Positions 35,564 to 43,785 of a stretch of DNA of 64,000 nt are shown one piece after another. The stretch comes from Enteractinococcus coprophilus (GTDB lineage: Bacteria > Actinomycetota > Actinomycetes > Actinomycetales > Micrococcaceae). The notes under the pieces are model-generated. The model saw only the letters and a list, made by a program, of their open reading frames with translations. It had not been told where the DNA came from and did not search any database. Position 1 is the first letter of the stretch. Each line of letters begins with the position of its first letter. Position numbers and translations under genes: made by a program. The stretch lies in NCBI RefSeq assembly GCF_006716305.1, contig NZ_VFOU01000003.1, forward strand, positions 1 to 64,000, given 5' to 3'.

Positions 35564-35564
35564 C

Positions 35565-36941
35565 TTAGCAACCCAGGCCTTCTGACAGGTAGCTTTCAAC
35601 CTGATCGAGCGAGACTCGCTCTTGGGTCATGGTGTCGCGATCGCGAACCGTGACGGCATTGTCATCGAGCGAATCGAAGTCGAAGGTTACACAGAAGGGG
35701 GTCCCGATTTCGTCATGACGACGGTAGCGGCGACCGATGGCACCGGCATCGTCGTAGTCCACATTCCAACGTTTCCGCAGATCAGCAGCAAGCTTATTAG
35801 CAGGTTCTGACAGTTCGGCTTTCTTCGACAGTGGCAGCACGGCAGCCTTGACCGGAGCGAGTCGGGGATCCAAGCGCAGTACGGTGCGCTTATCGACGCC
35901 GCCCTTAGAGTTCGGTGCTTCGTCTTCGGCATAGGAGTCGACCAAAAACGCCATCAGTGAGCGGGTCAGGCCCCAGGACGGCTCGATCACATACGGGGTG
36001 TAGTGTTCCCCAGTGGCTTGGTCAAAGTACTGCATCTTGGTGCCGGAACCCTTGGTGTGGTTCGACAGGTCGAAATCACCACGGTTGGCGATACCCATGA
36101 GTTCGCCCCAGTCGCCGCCGGCGAAACCAAACTTGTACTCGAGGTCGATGGTGACCGAGGAGTAGTGGGCGCGCTCGCCGTCTGGCACGTTGTACTGGCG
36201 CAGGTTCTCAGGGCTCAGGCCAAGACCGAAGAACCAGTCTTGTGCCTGGTTGACCCAGGTGTCGAACCATTCATCGGCTTCGGCCGGTGGCACGAAGTAC
36301 TGGATTTCCATTTGCTCGAACTCGCGGGTGCGGAAGATGAAGTTACCGGGGGTAATTTCGTTACGGAAGGCTTTACCGATCTGGCCGATACCAAACGGTG
36401 GTTTCTTGCGCGCCGTGTTGACCACGTTCAAAAAGTTTAGATACATACCCTGCGCAGTTTCTGGGCGGAGGTAGTGCAGACCTTCATCGTCAGCGACGGG
36501 GCCGAGGAAGGTGCGGATGAGTCCGGAGAACGTGCGGGGTTCGGTCATTTTACCGCGGGTGCCACAGTTCGGGCACGCGAGTTCTTCAAGTTGTGGGGTG
36601 CGACCGTGTTTATCTTCGAATGCCTCAACCAGGTGGTCGTACCGGTGACGGTGGTTACACGCGGTACATTCACTCAGGGGGTCAACGAAGGTCTCAACGT
36701 GTCCGGAGGCTTCCCATACCTGGCGGGGCAGGATGATCGAGGAATCCAAACCGACCATGTCTCCACGTCCTCGGACGAAGGTGTTCCACCACTGAGATTT
36801 GATGTTTTCTTTGAGTTCGACGCCAAGCGGGCCGTAGTCCCATGCTGAGCGAGAACCGCCGTAAATCTCACCGGCCTGGAAGACGAATCCGCGGCGTTTT
36901 GCCAGGTTGATGACCTGGTCGAGCGTGGACGGTTGTGCCAT
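35565..36941 (-). CDS. glyS: Glycyl-tRNA synthetase (single-chain type)
   Basis: Charges tRNA-Gly. The 458-residue product is the homodimeric class II form: motif 1 region [22 protein letters not shown], a zinc-knuckle-like CTACNHRH and CPNCGTRG, motif 2 [34 protein letters not shown], motif 3 [14 protein letters not shown], and the C-terminal anticodon-binding domain. Length and motifs agree with actinobacterial GlyRS. ATG 36941 has GGAGG upstream. The GNAT gene follows directly. Confidence 0.97.
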   Translation of the reverse strand: MAQPSTLDQVINLAKRRGFVFQAGEIYGGSRSAWDYGPLGVELKENIKSQWWNTFVRGRGDMVGLDSSIILPRQVWEASGHVETFVDPLSECTACNHRHRYDHLVEAFEDKHGRTPQLEELACPNCGTRGKMTEPRTFSGLIRTFLGPVADDEGLHYLRPETAQGMYLNFLNVVNTARKKPPFGIGQIGKAFRNEITPGNFIFRTREFEQMEIQYFVPPAEADEWFDTWVNQAQDWFFGLGLSPENLRQYNVPDGERAHYSSVTIDLEYKFGFAGGDWGELMGIANRGDFDLSNHTKGSGTKMQYFDQATGEHYTPYVIEPSWGLTRSLMAFLVDSYAEDEAPNSKGGVDKRTVLRLDPRLAPVKAAVLPLSKKAELSEPANKLAADLRKRWNVDYDDAGAIGRRYRRHDEIGTPFCVTFDFDSLDDNAVTVRDRDTMTQERVSLDQVESYLSEGLGC

Positions 36942-37042
36942 GGAGGTATCACTTTCCGTTTCAAAAGGTACACGTTTGAATGTGAGGTTGTGGATTAACC
37001 TGCAACTAGTTTAGGTTAGTCGAAACTTTCGTGCTGGTGGGT

Positions 37043-37048
37043 GACAAT
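37043..37048 (+). promoter_or_regulatory. -10-like GACAAT placed for a leaderless start
   Basis: GACAAT (a near match to the consensus) is followed by exactly 6 nt and the ATG at 37055. A GAGG overlaps the spacer, so a very short leader is also possible. Confidence 0.4.
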
Positions 37049-37054
37049 AGAGGC

Positions 37055-37285
37055 ATGAGCACAAAGAGCGAAACCCTTGCCATCCGTGACGACATGATCC
37101 GCCTGGGCCAGGCCCTGAAGCTGGCCAACGTGGTCGAAGACGGCGTTGAAGCCCGTGAGGCAATCCAAGCCGGAGACATTCAAGTCAACGGAGAAACCGA
37201 AACTCGGCGCGGCCGGCAACTTCATGCCGGAGACGTCATCACGATTCCCGAGCTGAATTTAGACCTGCGGATCGAAACTGCCTGA
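37055..37285 (+). CDS. S4-domain RNA-binding protein
   Basis: A 76-residue protein made of essentially one S4 domain: MIRLGQALKLANVVEDG, VEAREAIQAGDIQVNGE, TRRGRQLHAGDVI. Small stand-alone S4 proteins (YbcJ/YaaA-like) bind structured RNA; the target is unknown. ATG 37055 is chosen because the domain begins there and a GACAAT box precedes it by 6 nt. It is divergent from glyS and is followed by about 900 bp without a convincing gene. Confidence 0.83.
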   Translation: MSTKSETLAIRDDMIRLGQALKLANVVEDGVEAREAIQAGDIQVNGETETRRGRQLHAGDVITIPELNLDLRIETA

Positions 37286-37322
37286 ACCGACCCTCGCTCT
37301 GCTGAGTCAGCGCAATATCTTA

Positions 37323-37496
37323 TGTTTCAAGGCCAACGCTGGTTGGATAGCACCGCAAATGGACCGCTTGGCCGAACGGGGCATGCGGTTTTTTGATTCT
37401 CATGCCACCAGTGCACTGTACACTCCATCACGATGGGGTTTGCGCCCAGGGACGGTACTTCTGGCTTTCATGTCTGAAACCTCTGGGACTCCTTAG
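37323..37496 (+). pseudogene. Relic of an arylsulfatase gene
   Basis: In one frame this stretch reads PQMDRLAERGMRFFDSHATS followed by ALYTPSRWGLRPG, then a stop at 37494. Active sulfatases have a closely similar segment ending in C-x-P-S-R, where Cys becomes the catalytic formylglycine; here that Cys is Tyr. No start codon with a ribosome binding site, no N-terminal metal-binding DD motif and no remaining two-thirds of the enzyme (usually 450-550 residues) are visible around it. It is therefore a short remnant. Confidence 0.65.
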
Positions 37497-38204
37497 AATG
37501 CCGACGTCGAATATGTGGCCGCACTGTCGTGCTGACGTTCCCTGAAGCTGACCAGACTCGTCGCGATCCCGGGTGATTCACCACCGCCGAGCGCCCCGTT
37601 CCCGCCGACATCGTGGGTCTACCAGCACAGCCTGGCTGTCTGACTCGTTAGCATTTACTCCAACCGATGTAGCGGTAGATTTATTGGGCTGGGATCTGTG
37701 GAAGAGCTAGGTTTCGGCAATTACCTAGAGACACCCCTATGGACGCGTGTCACAGGCCAGGGGAAGGAAGATCACCAGGTGATGCAGGTTTCAAAAGACG
37801 CTGAAGCATGCGTTCAGTGGGCGGGTCGTAGATTACCCACAAAATAGCTTGGGAATACGCCGTCTCCAACGAGCAGTATCCCTATGCCTGTGGCTGTGCA
37901 TGCACACCCGAAGGACAACTGATGACCACTACATTTCGGCGTGACTTGGCTTATCGCATTACCAGAATCAGAGGCTGGGGTGCCGGGTGCTGACGAAGTT
38001 CGGTCAAAGGTTGCAGTCACGTCTGAGTGCCACTCAGACGTGACTATTTTCTACACCTACGATACAGATGTCGGCCCGGCGAATCTACCGACGGCCTTTA
38101 CTCTTGGTCACGAAATGCCGGATGGGTGGAAGCACTCGGTAAGGCGTATTCACGCGGCCAAGATTGACAACTATTGCACCGGCGTACTTGGTAATCGTCA
38201 GCGC
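37497..38204. other. Gene-poor stretch after the sulfatase relic
   Basis: About 700 bp with short open frames on both strands but none with family likeness, a good start or gene-like composition. One plus-strand frame (about 37690-37850) reads LETPLWTRVTGQGKEDH and ends in a stop, possibly more decayed coding DNA. A plus-strand frame 37941-38381 runs into the esterase gene on the other strand and is not credible. A 31-nt palindrome lies at 38015-38045. Confidence 0.5.
38015..38045. repeat. 31-nt perfect palindrome (15-bp arms)
   Basis: AGTCACGTCTGAGTG, one central C, and CACTCAGACGTGACT form a perfect inverted repeat. On the plus strand ATTTTC follows; on the minus strand, downstream of the esterase gene, no T-run follows. 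It may be a cruciform, a protein site or a remnant terminus of a mobile element. Confidence 0.6.
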
Positions 38205-38831
38205 TTAGACATGGTCGTTGAGAAATTCCAAAACATGACCCATTTCTTCCGGGTGTATGCCATGCCCGATGCCACGATAGGTTTTCTCGACAAGCTGGAC
38301 ACATGGGCGCAGCCAAGCACCGGTTTGTTCGATTCGATCCGTCGCTACGACCGGGTCTGCTGGGTCGTAACCCCAAAATAATGGCTGATCGGATGCCGCA
38401 AATTCCTCATCTTGGAACAAATCGTCCAGCTCTGGGGACTCAATCACGAACCCTGACAAACCGACGACCGCCGGGTAGGCTCCGGGACGCATCCGCATCA
38501 ATGAGGTGGCCATCGCCATCCCCTGCGAAAAGCCCAGCAGCGACACACTGCGATAGTTATCGGCAACCGAGTGCACCCAGTCGTCTAATTGCACGAGGGC
38601 GGTTCGGATATCATCCACGTTGGCTTCTAGCGCCGCTGAGATCGGGAACCAGCAGTAGCCACCGAAGTGCGGCGGAAGCTGCTTTGGGGCTTGCACGCTT
38701 GCGATGGTGAAACGATCATCAAAATAGTTACTCAGTGGGAACAGATCGTTCTCATCGGCTCCAAAGCCGTGAAGAAACACGACAAGATCAGTTTCTGGGC
38801 GCGGTTCTTCGTGTGACCAGCGTACGTGCAT
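38205..38831 (-). CDS. Phospholipase/carboxylesterase-type alpha/beta hydrolase
   Basis: A 208-residue serine hydrolase with FLHGFGADENDLFPL (oxyanion region), the nucleophile elbow LLGFSQGMAM, an acidic residue in GYDPADPVV and the histidine in RGIGHGIHPEE. This is the YpfH/acyl-protein-thioesterase-like family; activity on short-chain esters is typical, natural substrate unknown. ATG 38831 lies 5 bp from the metX stop, so it is probably the last gene of the metY-metX transcript, though its function need not be related. Confidence 0.85.
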   Translation of the reverse strand: MHVRWSHEEPRPETDLVVFLHGFGADENDLFPLSNYFDDRFTIASVQAPKQLPPHFGGYCWFPISAALEANVDDIRTALVQLDDWVHSVADNYRSVSLLGFSQGMAMATSLMRMRPGAYPAVVGLSGFVIESPELDDLFQDEEFAASDQPLFWGYDPADPVVATDRIEQTGAWLRPCVQLVEKTYRGIGHGIHPEEMGHVLEFLNDHV

Positions 38832-38836
38832 GGTTG

Positions 38837-39967
38837 TTACAGTCCTAACGTTGTGACCATCTCATCGGCGACCTGGTGCAGATCAGTCAGAAATCCATCG
38901 TGTCCGATGGGCGAATCGATCATGTGCACCGGTGTGTGTGGGCCGAAGTCAGCTGCCAGTTGGTAGCTTTGTTCCGGAAAGTACAGCCTATCGGAATTGA
39001 CTGCCACGATGAATGGTGTGGCAGTAATATTCGCGACGGCGGCTGCCTGTCCCCCGCGGCCGCGGCCTACATCATGGGACATGAGTGCTTCAGTCAATGC
39101 GATGTAAGAGTTTGCATCGAAGCGACCGGCAAGGTCTTTGGCTTTGTAATCAAGATAGGATTCCACTTGATAACGGCCGGTGCGTGTTGCCACCGTTGAG
39201 TCTAATGGGTTTTCGTTGCCCTGGAATTGGCGACCAAAACGTACATTGAGCTCTGACTCAGAACGGTAGTTGATATGCGCAATTCGACGAGCAATCCCCA
39301 ATCCCTGAACCGGTGCCGGTCCGTCGTAGTAGTCGCCATCTTTAAAATTAGGATCGAGCCGGATGGCCTCGAGTTGAGCTTGAGCAAACCCAATCTGTTC
39401 AGCGGTAGCTTGACCACCGCAGGCGATTATGCCGACGCCAGCGACACGCTCTGGGTACATGGCAGCCCATTCGAGCGCTCGGCCACCGCCCATCGAACCG
39501 CCGATGACTGCCTGGAACCGTTTGATTCCGAGGAGATCAGCGAGTTTTGCTTCGGCATTAACCGAGTCACGGATGGTGACGAACGGAAAGCGAGAACCGT
39601 ATGGTCTGTGATCCTCATCCAGGGAAGACGGACCGGTCGAACCGTAGCAGCCTCCCACCATATTGACGGCAATGACAAACCACTTATCGGTGTCGATCGG
39701 TTTGCCCGGACCAACCAGGTCCTCCCACCAACCGATTTCAGGCAAAAGCTGCGAAGATGCAACATGGGTATCACCGGTCAGCGCGTGCTGAATGAGGATG
39801 GCGTTGGATTTCTCAGCATTTAGTGTTCCCCAGGTTTCATACGCGAGTTCGACCTTTGGTAGATAACCACCGGTCTCAAAGTGGAGATCGCCGATGTCTA
39901 CTGTGGTGACTGCTGACTGCGCGACGTATGTTGCCGGGTCGGTCACTGATTCAAGATCCAATGACAT
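38837..39967 (-). CDS. metX: Homoserine O-acetyltransferase
   Basis: Activates homoserine with acetyl-CoA, the first step committed to methionine. The 376-residue alpha/beta-hydrolase product has LIQHALTGDTHVAS, the conserved DTDKWFVIAVNMVGGCYGS, the nucleophile elbow IGGSMGGGRALEWA and the C-terminal DSPIGHDGF with the catalytic His. ATG 39967 is 9 nt after AAGGAG; another ATG 6 nt earlier is too close (3 nt). It lies 16 bp after metY and shares its SAM-riboswitch control. Confidence 0.95.
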   Translation of the reverse strand: MSLDLESVTDPATYVAQSAVTTVDIGDLHFETGGYLPKVELAYETWGTLNAEKSNAILIQHALTGDTHVASSQLLPEIGWWEDLVGPGKPIDTDKWFVIAVNMVGGCYGSTGPSSLDEDHRPYGSRFPFVTIRDSVNAEAKLADLLGIKRFQAVIGGSMGGGRALEWAAMYPERVAGVGIIACGGQATAEQIGFAQAQLEAIRLDPNFKDGDYYDGPAPVQGLGIARRIAHINYRSESELNVRFGRQFQGNENPLDSTVATRTGRYQVESYLDYKAKDLAGRFDANSYIALTEALMSHDVGRGRGGQAAAVANITATPFIVAVNSDRLYFPEQSYQLAADFGPHTPVHMIDSPIGHDGFLTDLHQVADEMVTTLGL

Positions 39968-39983
39968 GACCATCTACTCCTTG

Positions 39984-41321
39984 TTAAACCGTTGCAGCGG
40001 CATCAAAGCCGGATTGCAAGTCGTCCAAAATGTCTTCAATGTTTTCTAAACCAACCGACAGACGAACTAAGCTCGGGCTGACTCCAGCAGCCTGCTGTTC
40101 TGCTTCTGACAGCTGAGCGTGGGTTGTGGTCGCGGGATGGACTACGAGCGACCGGACATCGCCGAGGTTTGCCACGAGTTTATGCAGGGTCAAAGATTCT
40201 GCGAACTTTTGTCCTGCCGCTTTGCCACCGACGATGTTGAACGCCACAATCCCTGAGGTGCCATTAGGCATCAATTGCTGCGCACGGTCGTACCATGGTG
40301 ATGACTTCAATCCGGCGTATTGCACGTTTTCGACCTGCGAGTGAGCTTCCAGCCATTCGGCAACGCGCTGGGCGTTTTCGAGATGACGTTCCATTCTTAA
40401 GGACAGGGTTTCAATCCCGAGGTTAATCAGAAAAGCGTTGAACGGCGAAGCCGCATTACCCATATCACGCAATAGCTGGGTGCGGATACGCAAGATATAG
40501 GACAAGTTGGCGCCCAGTGGACCGTTTGGCCCGAAGTCGGTGCCAAATACCAGGCCGTGATACGACTCGTCTGGTTCATTAAACCAAGGGAATTTCTCTG
40601 GGTCCGCGGTCCAATCGAAGTTCCCGGAGTCGACGATGACCCCGCCTAGGACGTTCGCGTGCCCACTGAGGTATTTCGTTGCCGAGTGGATGACAATGTC
40701 CGCGCCGTGTTCGAAAGGTCTAAACACCGTGGGCGGCGTCAAAGTGGAATCGATGATCACGGGGATGCCTGCCGCGTGAGCAACGTCCGACACTGCTCGT
40801 AAATCGAGAACATCCGCTTTAGGGTTCCCAAGCACTTCGGCAAAGACCGCCTTGGTGTTGTCCTTGATGGCGTTTCGCCACTCCTCGATATTGTGGGGAT
40901 CCTGAATAAAGATCGTTTCAATACCCAGACGTGGCAGAGTGTGTTTGAACAGGTTTTGGGTACCGCCATAGAGTGATGCAGACACGACCACAGAATCGCC
41001 TGCCCCTGCCACATTGAGCACACTCAGCGTGGTCGCGGATTGACCAGAAGACAGTAGAACAGCACCTACGCCACCTTCAAGCGCAGCAATCTTATTTTCC
41101 ACAGCGTCGGTGGTGGGGTTCGTGATGCGGCTATAGATAGGTCCAAGTTCAGACAGCGCGAAACGACCGGCGGCAACAGCAGTGTCGGGAAAGTTAAAGC
41201 TGGTGGTCTGATAGATCGGCAACTGAGTTGCCCCATATTCTGAATCCACATCCATACCCGCATGAATCTGTCGGGTCGCTAGTCCCCATGTGGACTGGTC
41301 AGCAATATCGCGTTGTGCCAA
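39984..41321 (-). CDS. metY: O-acetylhomoserine sulfhydrylase / aminocarboxypropyltransferase
   Basis: PLP enzyme that makes homocysteine from O-acetylhomoserine and sulfide. The 445-residue product has TRQIHAG at the start, LPIYQTTSFNF, GPIYSRITNPTTD, LSSGQSATTLSVLN, and the PLP lysine in VIHSATKYLSGHANVLGG. The start is TTG 41321, with AAGGAG 8 nt upstream. It is the first gene of the metY-metX unit; a SAM-IV riboswitch lies about 105 nt upstream of the start. An inverted GGGTCTTC/GAAGACCC pair between riboswitch and start may be the expression platform. Confidence 0.95.
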   Translation of the reverse strand: MAQRDIADQSTWGLATRQIHAGMDVDSEYGATQLPIYQTTSFNFPDTAVAAGRFALSELGPIYSRITNPTTDAVENKIAALEGGVGAVLLSSGQSATTLSVLNVAGAGDSVVVSASLYGGTQNLFKHTLPRLGIETIFIQDPHNIEEWRNAIKDNTKAVFAEVLGNPKADVLDLRAVSDVAHAAGIPVIIDSTLTPPTVFRPFEHGADIVIHSATKYLSGHANVLGGVIVDSGNFDWTADPEKFPWFNEPDESYHGLVFGTDFGPNGPLGANLSYILRIRTQLLRDMGNAASPFNAFLINLGIETLSLRMERHLENAQRVAEWLEAHSQVENVQYAGLKSSPWYDRAQQLMPNGTSGIVAFNIVGGKAAGQKFAESLTLHKLVANLGDVRSLVVHPATTTHAQLSEAEQQAAGVSPSLVRLSVGLENIEDILDDLQSGFDAAATV

Positions 41322-41425
41322 TGCAAAGACTCCTTCTCAAATCAAGGGGTCTTCTCAACGCCCGTCTGCCGCGCAGGTAAACTATGACGTGCGCGAAGAC
41401 CCGCGCTTGTCTCTATTTGTTATGA

Positions 41426-41509
41426 GACCTGGTCCTCACCCGGGGCACCCCACCGCGGTGGAGGGTTGCCGGTCAGTAAGCCGGGGCATTACTACTGACA
41501 CTCGTGACC
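41426..41509 (-). promoter_or_regulatory. SAM-IV-type riboswitch upstream of metY
   Basis: On the minus strand the leader begins GGTCACGAGTGTCAG, continues GCCCCGGCTTACTGACCGGC and AACCCTCC-ACCGCGGTGGGG, and closes GCCCCGGGTGAGGACC. The outer GGTC.C pairs with the final GGACC, and the GCCCCGG/CCGGGGC-type pairing gives the pseudoknot segment. This arrangement is what I know of actinobacterial SAM-IV aptamers before met genes. Binding SAM should lower metY-metX expression. Confidence 0.85.
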
Positions 41510-41641
41510 AATACGGACTACTATGCCAGAAATTCGGCGAATCCGCGACTCGGTATGACCCAAATTGTCACTCGGAGCAGAATAAAGGTTAGTCGGAATC
41601 TGATTCGCAAATCAACCCTCCAAAATGGCTCCGACAAGTTG

Positions 41642-41647
41642 TATTGT
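41642..41647 (+). promoter_or_regulatory. -10-like TATTGT placed for a leaderless start
   Basis: TATTGT is followed by exactly 6 nt and the ATG at 41654; no ribosome binding site is visible. The spacing matches other putative leaderless genes in the window. Confidence 0.35.
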
Positions 41648-41653
41648 TATGCC

Positions 41654-42748
41654 ATGGAACAACTCGGATACTTTGATGAGATCACAGCCGATGACCTGAA
41701 AGCCATGGCTGAAGCCAGCGGTCCGAAGGTTACAATATTTCTGCCGACCAATCCTCCCCAACACCAACCAAAAGACACGGCCACTCGCGTCAAATCGCTG
41801 GTGAATGAGGCTCGCCGCAAACTTGTCAATGCCGGCGTCCCCGAATCCGACGCAAAAGACATGATGGCACCATTCGATGCCATCGCGACTGATGCCCCGT
41901 TTCTCCGTCAGCAGGGTGAGTCCCTGGCCTTGTTTGCAGCGCGGGGTCTAAACTTAATCTATCGCCTGGGGGTACCGCTTACCGAGTACACCCACGTCGC
42001 AGAACATTTTGTGCTGCGACCGATCTCCGAAGCTCTTACGAAGTCTCATGCCTACTACGTCTTGGCCGTCTCCCGTAATAAGGTTCGTCTACTGGACGCT
42101 ACCAAAGACTCGGTCGTGCGCCTGGACCTCCAGGATATTGTGCCGGAATCCCTGGAAGATGTGGTCGATACCGACGACCGCCAAACCCAATTACAAAACC
42201 GCAATATCGGCGGTGGTAGCGCCGTCTTCCACGGACAAGGCGGCGCTGCAGACAATCAGGAAACGGAAAACCATCGATTCCTTCATGAAGTCGGCTCTTC
42301 TCTAGGCGACTTGTTGGGTCGGGCACGTTCTCAACCGATGGTTTTAGCAGGCGTGACCGAAAATGTCACAGCAATTAAGGCATCTTCCTCGTACCCTGTC
42401 ATCGCTGAAGACTTCATTGCGGGCAACCCTGACACTTCTACCCCACGAGAATTACAGCAATCTGGATGGAACGTCGTCCGCCCGCATTTTGCGGCCAATG
42501 ACGACGCCGCTTATAACCGGTTTGCCGATGTTTCCGGTACCGGTCTAGGCGAAACCCAGCCCGACCTGATTCGCGAGGCCGCAGTGGCCGGACGCGTTGA
42601 CACCTTATTCATCAACCCATCGCTCAATGCCTCGGACGGCACCGGCGACGTCAATACTGCTATTTTGCACACGAAACTTAATTCCGGTGATATCGTCATT
42701 ATTTCCGATGGCCGCGTTGATAATGTTGCCGCGTTGATGCGCTACTAG
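41654..42748 (+). CDS. Bacterial archaeo-eukaryotic release factor-like protein, family 3 (baeRF3)
   Basis: A 364-residue protein with an N-terminal domain containing VTIFLPTNPP and FAARGLNLIYRLGVPL, a middle segment AYYVLAVSRNKVRLLDATKD, then an HGQGG loop (residues 193-197), and a C-terminal domain ending in HTKLNSGDIVIISDGRVDN. This layout matches baeRF3 proteins, bacterial relatives of eRF1/aRF1 suspected of ribosome rescue or tRNA cleavage; the HGQGG loop occupies the place of eRF1's GGQ. ATG 41654 begins the conserved region. It is divergent from metY and followed by a terminator. Function is inferred. Confidence 0.72.
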   Translation: MEQLGYFDEITADDLKAMAEASGPKVTIFLPTNPPQHQPKDTATRVKSLVNEARRKLVNAGVPESDAKDMMAPFDAIATDAPFLRQQGESLALFAARGLNLIYRLGVPLTEYTHVAEHFVLRPISEALTKSHAYYVLAVSRNKVRLLDATKDSVVRLDLQDIVPESLEDVVDTDDRQTQLQNRNIGGGSAVFHGQGGAADNQETENHRFLHEVGSSLGDLLGRARSQPMVLAGVTENVTAIKASSSYPVIAEDFIAGNPDTSTPRELQQSGWNVVRPHFAANDDAAYNRFADVSGTGLGETQPDLIREAAVAGRVDTLFINPSLNASDGTGDVNTAILHTKLNSGDIVIISDGRVDNVAALMRY

Positions 42749-42766
42749 AACGCCTAGCGAACCAAT

Positions 42767-42809
42767 AGCCCCTGAGTTTTGGCTCACACCGTCCAAGAAC
42801 TCAGGGGCT
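42767..42809 (+). terminator. Terminator after the baeRF3 gene
   Basis: AGCCCCTGAGTT pairs exactly with AACTCAGGGGCT (12 bp, 19-nt loop) and is followed by TCTGATT. It lies 19 bp after the stop codon. Confidence 0.78.
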
Positions 42810-43034
42810 TCTGATTGAGATGCGCGTCCTCGATCGGGTCAAATCAGACGTGTGCACCAACAATTCAACTATTTTCGAGTAATACGCCAAATACGCTCCA
42901 ATAATTCATAAAACCCGGAATGTTGGCATTGACATGGCCGCATTCGACAAGAGGCCGCGACAACGCCTCTCGCAGGATTCGCACAATGTGACATATTTCT
43001 CGGCTCTTTGTGATCTCGTGTCATGCTGATGGAC

Positions 43035-43679
43035 ATGCGCTTGGATCATGTTTCTTATGCTGTAGGTCCTGAGGGACTCCGTGCCACTGCTGACAAGGTT
43101 GCCGAGATGCTCGGTATCGACTGGGTCAATGGTGGCGTTCACCCGCGCTTCGGGACGCGTAACGTTTTTTTCCCGATGAAGAATCGCCAGTACTTCGAAC
43201 TTGTCGAGGTACTTGAACACCCTGCCGCAGAAAAGGCTCCATTCGGTCAAGCTGTACGTGCTCGTTCGAATATGGGCGGCGGGTGGATGGGCTGGGTCGT
43301 CTCTGTCAATGATATGAGCCCGTTCGAAGAACGTCTCGACCGCCGGGCTGTTCCGGGAAGTCGTACATTCCCTGACGGCCGTACTTTGGAATGGCAGCAA
43401 ATCGGCATTAAAGGCCTCATCGCCGATCCACAGGTTCCATACATCTTGAAGTGGAATGAGGGTACCGAAGCGTTACATCCATCTCAGGCTGAACCTGCGC
43501 AGGCGGCCATTGAGTCGATCACGATTGCTGGAAATCGACCGCGGGTTCGAGACTGGTTGGGTCTCAGCGATTCCGATGAACTGGTCGAAGATCTTAACAT
43601 TAAGTACATCTCACCGTCGGGCACCCCAGGTATCGCTGAAGTCACCTTCTCGACACCCAAAGGTTTAGTTACCATCTAA
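43035..43679 (+). CDS. VOC-family (glyoxalase-like) protein
   Basis: A 214-residue protein with the Glyoxalase_3-like pattern: MRLDHVSYAVGPEGLRATAD, the FGTRNVFFPMKNRQYFELVEVL strand with a likely metal-binding His in LDHV and Glu in ELVEV, and GWVVSVNDM in the second half. Members of this group are uncharacterised. The start is uncertain among ATG 43023, 43029 and 43035; I chose the last because homology begins with MRLDHV. Its 3' side faces a long inverted repeat shared with a converging VOC gene. Confidence 0.7.
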   Translation: MRLDHVSYAVGPEGLRATADKVAEMLGIDWVNGGVHPRFGTRNVFFPMKNRQYFELVEVLEHPAAEKAPFGQAVRARSNMGGGWMGWVVSVNDMSPFEERLDRRAVPGSRTFPDGRTLEWQQIGIKGLIADPQVPYILKWNEGTEALHPSQAEPAQAAIESITIAGNRPRVRDWLGLSDSDELVEDLNIKYISPSGTPGIAEVTFSTPKGLVTI

Positions 43680-43706
43680 GACTCCCTACGGACCACTAGA
43701 ACAACA

Positions 43707-43760
43707 CAACGGTCATAGATCTCTCCGGCGCCGCAGCGCGAGACAGATCTATGACCGTTG
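43707..43760. terminator. Long inverted repeat between converging VOC genes
   Basis: CAACGGTCATAGATCT and AGATCTATGACCGTTG are perfect 16-bp complements with a 22-nt GC-rich loop. It sits between two genes whose 3' ends face each other, the position of a bidirectional terminator, although the T-tracts are poor (GCCTTTAA on the plus side). Confidence 0.6.
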
Positions 43761-43785
43761 GCCTTTAAGGAGTCATATGCGGTAA

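Noticed and set aside
37941-38381. Plus-strand open frame of 146 codons
   Set aside because: No family likeness, no ribosome binding site, and its second half lies opposite the well-supported esterase gene.
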